The notes under the pieces are model-generated. The model saw only the letters and a program-made list of their open reading frames with translations, was not told the origin of the DNA and did no database searches. The translations under genes and the position numbers were made by a program. From [Streptosporangium] indianense (GTDB lineage: Bacteria > Actinomycetota > Actinomycetes > Streptomycetales > Streptomycetaceae): 46,079 nt of DNA. This document shows positions 42,534-46,079 of the stretch, in pieces; positions within the stretch are counted from its first letter, which is position 1; each line of letters starts with the position of its first letter. Location: NCBI RefSeq assembly GCF_021474405.1, contig NZ_JAKEIO010000058.1, positions 1 through 46,079 of the forward strand, given 5' to 3'.

Positions 42534-42947
42534 ATGCTGCGTCCCGTCCCCGACACCGACGGTGCCCCCTTCTGGGAGTACGCCGCCCAGGGCGAACTGC
42601 GCGTCCAGGCGTGCGCCGCGTGCGGCGAGCCGCGCTTCCCGCCCCGGCCCTGCTGTCCGCACTGCCAGTCCTTCGACAGCGAGTGGCGGCCGGTGTCCGG
42701 CCGCGGCCGGGTCTGGTCGTACGTCGTCGCCCATCCGCCGCTGCTGCCCGACTACGCGGCGCAGGCGCCGTACAACGTGGTCGTCGTCGAGCTGGACGAG
42801 GCGCCCCGCATCCGGCTGGTGGGCAATCTGGTCACCGGAGCCGGACAGCCGCTGGGCTCCTTCCCGGTGGAGAACCTGCGCATCGGGGTGCGGGTGCGGG
42901 CCGTCTTCCACGACGGGCTCGTCCAGTGGGTTCCGGAGCGGTCATGA
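42534..42947 (+). CDS. DUF35 zinc-ribbon/OB-fold protein, ChsH2-like partner of the aldolase
   Basis: 137 residues, starting 10 bases after the aldolase stop. The rubredoxin-like zinc ribbon is C27-A-A-C30 with C41-P-H-C44; the OB domain has GRGRVWSYVVAHPPLLPDYAAQAPYNVVVVELDE and RIRLVGNLV. In Ltp2 complexes this protein is needed for stability and activity, with the Ltp fold doing the chemistry. No MaoC-type ChsH1 hydratase gene accompanies it; the hydratase role would fall to the crotonase gene next door, whose start overlaps this stop by 4 bases (ATGA). Confidence 0.93.
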   Translation: MLRPVPDTDGAPFWEYAAQGELRVQACAACGEPRFPPRPCCPHCQSFDSEWRPVSGRGRVWSYVVAHPPLLPDYAAQAPYNVVVVELDEAPRIRLVGNLVTGAGQPLGSFPVENLRIGVRVRAVFHDGLVQWVPERS

Positions 42948-43717
42948 GCAGTGTCCTCGTGAGGACCGACCAGGACAGCGGGGTCGCCGTCGTGACGCTG
43001 AACCGGCCCGGGCGGCTCAACGCCGTCGACCTCGCCATGGCCGACGAACTGGCCTCCGCCTGGCAGGAGTTGCGGTTCGACGACTCCGTGCGGGCGATCG
43101 TCCTCACCGGGGCCGGTGAGCGCGCCTTCTGCACCGGCATCGACCGGGACGCCGTCGTACCGCAGCCCAACTCGCCCTATGCGCAGGACGATCCGCTGCT
43201 CGGCATCGGGCCGAAGGCGAACGACCTGTGGAAGCCGGTCGTCGCCGCCGTGCAGGGCATGGCCTGCGGAGGCGCCTTCTACCTGCTCGGCGAGGCGGAG
43301 TTCGTCGTCGCCGACACCACCGCCTCGTTCTTCGACCCGCACACCACGTACGGCATGGTCAGCGCCTACGAGTCCGTGCTCATGGCCCAGCGCATGCCGT
43401 ACGGGGAGGTCGCCCGGATGGCGTTGATGGGCACGGCGGAGCGGATCTCGGCCCGGCGGGCGTACGAGGTGGGCCTGGTGTCGGAACTCGTCGCGGAGGG
43501 CGGGGCGCCGGCCGCGGCGACCGCCTGCGCCACCGTCCTCGCCGGGTATCCGGCCGAGGCCGTGCAGGGCACCGTGCGGGCGCTGTGGGCCGCGAGTGAG
43601 GCGGGCCGGGCGCAGGGGTTCGCACAGGCGCCCCATTTGATCGCACTCGGGAACGCGGCGGGTGAGCGGCAGGCCCGGTTGTTCGCAGGACGGTCGCGGC
43701 AGTACCGGTTGCGCTAG
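42944..43717 (+). CDS. Crotonase-superfamily protein with both catalytic glutamates replaced
   Basis: 257 residues; ATG overlaps the DUF35 stop by 4 bases. Crotonase fold: LNRPGRLNAVD (residues ~19-29), GAGERAFCTGIDRDAV (oxyanion region) and VQGMACGGAFYLLGEAEFVVADTTASFFDPHTTYGMV (104-139). Aligning this by eye with rat enoyl-CoA hydratase places Tyr113 at Glu144 and His133 at Glu164, the two acid/base residues. Normal water addition is thus unlikely. Other crotonases decarboxylate, hydrolyse or rearrange thioesters with other residues. It is the third gene of the aldolase operon and under the shared operators. Confidence 0.9.
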   Translation: MSSVLVRTDQDSGVAVVTLNRPGRLNAVDLAMADELASAWQELRFDDSVRAIVLTGAGERAFCTGIDRDAVVPQPNSPYAQDDPLLGIGPKANDLWKPVVAAVQGMACGGAFYLLGEAEFVVADTTASFFDPHTTYGMVSAYESVLMAQRMPYGEVARMALMGTAERISARRAYEVGLVSELVAEGGAPAAATACATVLAGYPAEAVQGTVRALWAASEAGRAQGFAQAPHLIALGNAAGERQARLFAGRSRQYRLR

Positions 43718-43824
43718 GAAATCGTTTCCCTCTGCACACCTATGCCCGGGGCGTGGTTGAGCATCGGATGATCCACGTCAAGGGCGTACGACCTGCGGGT
43801 CTGACGTCCCGTCGCCCGGGCCGG

Positions 43825-44424
43825 TCAGTCGTCGACGAGGGCCTGGCCGTCGACCTCGCAGTGGTCGACCGAGTCCACCAGGCCCGCTCCGCCCACGCGG
43901 ACGTCGACGGTGGCCCTGCCGTGCGCGGGGACCGTGACGTCCCCGTACCGGTCGACGACGGTGATGCCGCGCTCGTCCTCGAAGGTCACCGAGACGGAGA
44001 AGTCCGCCGCGCGGCCGTTGGGGTTGCTGACCTCGACGGTCGCGTAGGGAGCCGCGGGGGTCGCGCAGCGCACCAGCCGCGCGGTGCCGTCCTTGAGCGC
44101 CTTCCCGCTGCCGGAGCCGGAGGAGGACGTCGGCGTGGAGCCGTAGTCGGGCCTGCGGGTGGAGGAGCTGCCACCGGAGCTGCCGGAGCTGCCGCTGTAG
44201 TCATCGTCGTCGGAGCCGTAGGAACCGCCGCTGGAGCCGTAGGAGCCACCCGAGCTGGACGAGCTCGAACTGTCGTGGTCCTGGCTGGAGCTGCTGCACC
44301 CGCCTCCCCCGCCACCGTGACCGTGGCTGCCGCCCCGGCCCCGGCCGGACGAGAAACCGGTCAGTGCCAGGACCACCATGACCAGCACCGCCGTGAACCT
44401 GAGTCTGCTCCCCCGTGTCTGCAT
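43825..44424 (-). CDS. Secreted serine/glycine-rich protein with C-terminal beta domain
   Basis: 199 residues, ATG start. N-terminal signal peptide (MQTRGSRLRFTAVLVMVVLALTGFSSG); no cysteine at the expected lipobox position, so it is probably released rather than lipid-anchored (C43 follows a Gly run and would be too far). Residues ~30-105 are a low-complexity Ser/Gly/Asp stretch. The C-terminal ~90 residues form a compact domain with two Cys (VRCATP and VDHCEVDG), reading ATVEVSNPNGRAADFSVSVTFED, similar in feel to FxLYD-type domains. Unknown function; cell-envelope role is likely. Confidence 0.85.
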   Translation of the reverse strand: MQTRGSRLRFTAVLVMVVLALTGFSSGRGRGGSHGHGGGGGGCSSSSQDHDSSSSSSSGGSYGSSGGSYGSDDDDYSGSSGSSGGSSSTRRPDYGSTPTSSSGSGSGKALKDGTARLVRCATPAAPYATVEVSNPNGRAADFSVSVTFEDERGITVVDRYGDVTVPAHGRATVDVRVGGAGLVDSVDHCEVDGQALVDD

Positions 44425-44592
44425 GCCGGAGAGCCTAGTGATCGCCTGTCACGGTCATGTCACCGCGTGGCGACCGGAGCGTGCCCGGCGTAGCGTCTGG
44501 GGTGGAAGCGGTGAACGGTCCGCTCCCCTGCGAGCGACGGCCGCCGTCCGGAGCCCCTTCCGTACGCCGGTGCGACGGCCGTCCCGGGCCGG

Positions 44593-46079
44593 TCAGGCGG
44601 TGCGCGCCGTGCCCGTGCCCTTCTCCGCGTCGAGCGCGTAGACGCAGCGGTCCTTGCTGCACGCGTACACCACCCCGTCCCGGACGACCGGGGAGCCGGT
44701 GATCTCGCCGCCGGTGGCGAGTTTCCAGCGGAGCCGGCCGTCGTCGGCCTTCAGGGTGTAGAGCAGGTGGTCGGTGGAGCCGAAGTGGATCCGGCCCTCG
44801 GCGACCGAGGGGGCGCCCACGATGTCGCCGCCCGCCTGGAAGCGCCACTTGGGTGTGCCGGTGACCGCGTCGAGCGTGTACAGGCCCTTGCCGCTGCCCA
44901 CGTGGACGTGACCGGCGGCGACCAGGACGGGGTCGACGCAGGAGCGGGCCTCGGTGGCGATGCGCCAGCGGTCGCGGCCGTCGGTGGCGTCGAGGGCGTA
45001 GACCGTGCCGAGGTAGTCGGCGAGGTAGACGCCGCCGCCGGTGACGGCCGGGCCGGGGACGAAGGTGGGCGGGCAGAGGAACACGGCCGGGGCCTCGAAG
45101 TGCCACTTGACATGCCCGGCGGCCACGTCGAGGGCGAGGACGCGGGTGCCGGCGCAGACGTAGACGTAGCCGTCGGAGGCCTGGGTGAGCCGGACCGGGA
45201 CGCCGCCGCAGGAGGCCGTGTCGCCGATCGGGTACGACCAGCGCTCGTCGCCCGTGCGGGCGTCCAGGGCGCGCAGCCGGGCGTCCTGCCACACGTAGAC
45301 CGTGCCGTCGTGCAGGGCGGGTCCGGCCTCGGGGGACTCGAAGTCGGTCTGGCAGCCGGTGATCTCCCACAGCTTCTGGCCGCTCGATGCCTCCCAGCCC
45401 TGGACGCCGCCGCCGCGGGTGCCGGTGACGACGGTGCCGCGGCCGGCCTTGAGCGAGTAGACCCAGGCGTCGGTCTGCAGGCGCCACAGGTCGCCGCCCT
45501 CGCGGGCGTCCAGGGCGAACAGGGTGGGTCCGTCGGAGGCGTGGATGCGGCCCTCGGCGACCGCCATGGACCAGGCGACGTCCCGGGTCTTGAAGCGGCG
45601 GCGGCCGGTGGCGACGTCCAGGGCGTGCACCTCGAAGGAGGTGACGTAGACCAGGTCGTCGGCGACCGAGGGGGTGCCCCAGACGTCGTTGGACATGCGG
45701 AAGCGCCAGGGCCGCCAGCCGCCGGCCTGCTCCGGTGCCGCGGCGGGGGCCGGTGCGGCGACGGCGGGGCCCACGGCGGGGTCGGTGCCGTTGACGCCCG
45801 GGCGGGGCTTGGACCAGGACGCGGCGAGGGCGGCCTCCGGGCGGGGTGCCGCGACGGCGGCGGCGCGCACGTCGGCGACGCGCGGTCCCGGGCCGATGGG
45901 CACCTGGGCGCCGGCCAGCCGGACGGGGCCGGTGTCGGGGCCGCCGGCCGGGGCGGCCGGGCGGCGGACCCGGCCGGACCGCGGGCGGGCCGTCTCTCCA
46001 GCACGGTGAAACCCGGCCTCGGAGGCACGGCACGCGGGCGCATGACCGCGCGGGTCGCCGCCAGGCTGCGGTCCGGAGC
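44593..46079 (-). CDS. PQQ-type beta-propeller protein, probable C-terminus of an AfsK-like Ser/Thr kinase, 5' truncated
   Basis: The frame stays open from the stop (44593) to the window edge, about 495 residues. A Pro/Ala-rich linker precedes a seven- to eight-bladed PQQ-type propeller with repeated [VI]YVxS..xLxALDAxTGxxxWxx motifs, for example VYVTSFEVHALDVATGRRRF, LYTLDAVTGTPKWRF and CVYALDAEKG. The kinase domain, if any, lies outside. AfsK combines an N-terminal kinase with such a propeller and lies near afsR-afsS in S. coelicolor, hence the suggestion. It could also be another kinase of the same type or a stand-alone exported propeller protein. GTG at 45901-45903 is an in-frame start that would make a shorter protein. 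Confidence 0.65.
   Translation of the reverse strand, partial: SGPQPGGDPRGHAPACRASEAGFHRAGETARPRSGRVRRPAAPAGGPDTGPVRLAGAQVPIGPGPRVADVRAAAVAAPRPEAALAASWSKPRPGVNGTDPAVGPAVAAPAPAAAPEQAGGWRPWRFRMSNDVWGTPSVADDLVYVTSFEVHALDVATGRRRFKTRDVAWSMAVAEGRIHASDGPTLFALDAREGGDLWRLQTDAWVYSLKAGRGTVVTGTRGGGVQGWEASSGQKLWEITGCQTDFESPEAGPALHDGTVYVWQDARLRALDARTGDERWSYPIGDTASCGGVPVRLTQASDGYVYVCAGTRVLALDVAAGHVKWHFEAPAVFLCPPTFVPGPAVTGGGVYLADYLGTVYALDATDGRDRWRIATEARSCVDPVLVAAGHVHVGSGKGLYTLDAVTGTPKWRFQAGGDIVGAPSVAEGRIHFGSTDHLLYTLKADDGRLRWKLATGGEITGSPVVRDGVVYACSKDRCVYALDAEKGTGTARTA

Noticed and set aside
43717..43729. GGAAATCGTTTCC after the crotonase stop, like a LacI-type site.
   Set aside because: Odd-length centre, no gene start close by; a chance short palindrome or weak hairpin is as likely.
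43801..43815. CTGACGTCCCGTCGC, resembling the operator.
   Set aside because: Two mismatches in one arm and location after the end of the crotonase gene without a promoter.

Overview
The window is chromosomal DNA from a Streptomyces-type actinomycete. The evidence is very high GC with strong GC bias at third codon positions, GTG and TTG starts, many 4-base ATGA/GTGA stop-start overlaps, leaderless promoters, and actinomycete signature genes: fbiC, an afsR-afsS pair, a helix-turn-helix/DUF397/HATPase trio, and F420-dependent enzymes. No tRNA, rRNA, CRISPR array, insertion sequence or prophage gene was seen.

Layout. 1-3171: the 3' end of a D-Ala-D-Ala carboxypeptidase and a large polytopic membrane protein. 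3175-4885: a divergent pair (unknown protein and SDR) around a perfect palindrome. 5012-6583: a sodium:solute symporter. 6778-10215: a small secreted protein, a strong terminator, then a MacB/FtsX-type ABC transporter that appears to start at ATC. 10258-16643: a degenerate ADP-ribosylglycohydrolase homologue, the HATPase, XRE and DUF397 genes, a STAND-type ATPase with TPRs, a DUF2165 membrane protein and a degenerate L,D-transpeptidase-like protein. 16723-19779: a polyprenyl-phosphate glycosyltransferase divergent from a GtrA-membrane protein fusion. 19895-26771: FO synthase (fbiC), a tiny membrane protein, an F420-type LLM oxidoreductase, a Tat-type PHP hydrolase, an EEP hydrolase and a Ddn-like F420 protein. 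26778-34211: two back-to-back catabolic operons on the minus strand (amidohydrolase > LLM > SDR, then LLM > D-aminoacylase > aldehyde dehydrogenase). 34437-37865: afsR and afsS with a recognisable AfsR box between them. 37950-39668: an RHH/PIN toxin-antitoxin pair and an SMP-30 lactonase. 39634-43717: a CoA ligase divergent from a thiolase-like aldolase, its DUF35 partner and an atypical crotonase. 43825-46079: a Ser/Gly-rich secreted protein and the C-terminal propeller of a probable AfsK-type kinase, cut by the window edge.

Main observation. One palindrome, TCTGACGnnnCGTCAGA (typical of TetR-family operators), occurs perfect or near-perfect at six places, all in control regions of catabolic genes: the 3175/4100 divergent pair, two copies before the LLM-aminoacylase-ALDH operon, one before the amidohydrolase-LLM-SDR operon, and two in the ligase/aldolase divergent promoter. 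At two of these sites the operator starts exactly on the -35 hexamer (CTGAC) and a TANNNT -10 box follows after 17 bases. This defines a candidate single regulon of 12 genes on both sides of afsR-afsS. Its repressor is not in the window and its substrate is unknown. The enzymes suggest CoA activation of a carboxylic acid, hydration or a related crotonase reaction, retro-aldol cleavage by an Ltp2/ChsH2-like pair, flavin/F420 redox steps, amide or C-C hydrolysis, and aldehyde oxidation.

Other notable items are two probable pseudo-enzymes that have lost catalytic motifs, a crotonase in which both catalytic glutamates are replaced, an ATC start codon just behind a terminator, and a 15-bp minisatellite between convergent genes. 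All family assignments come from reading motifs by eye. No alignment, structure prediction or database search was run.
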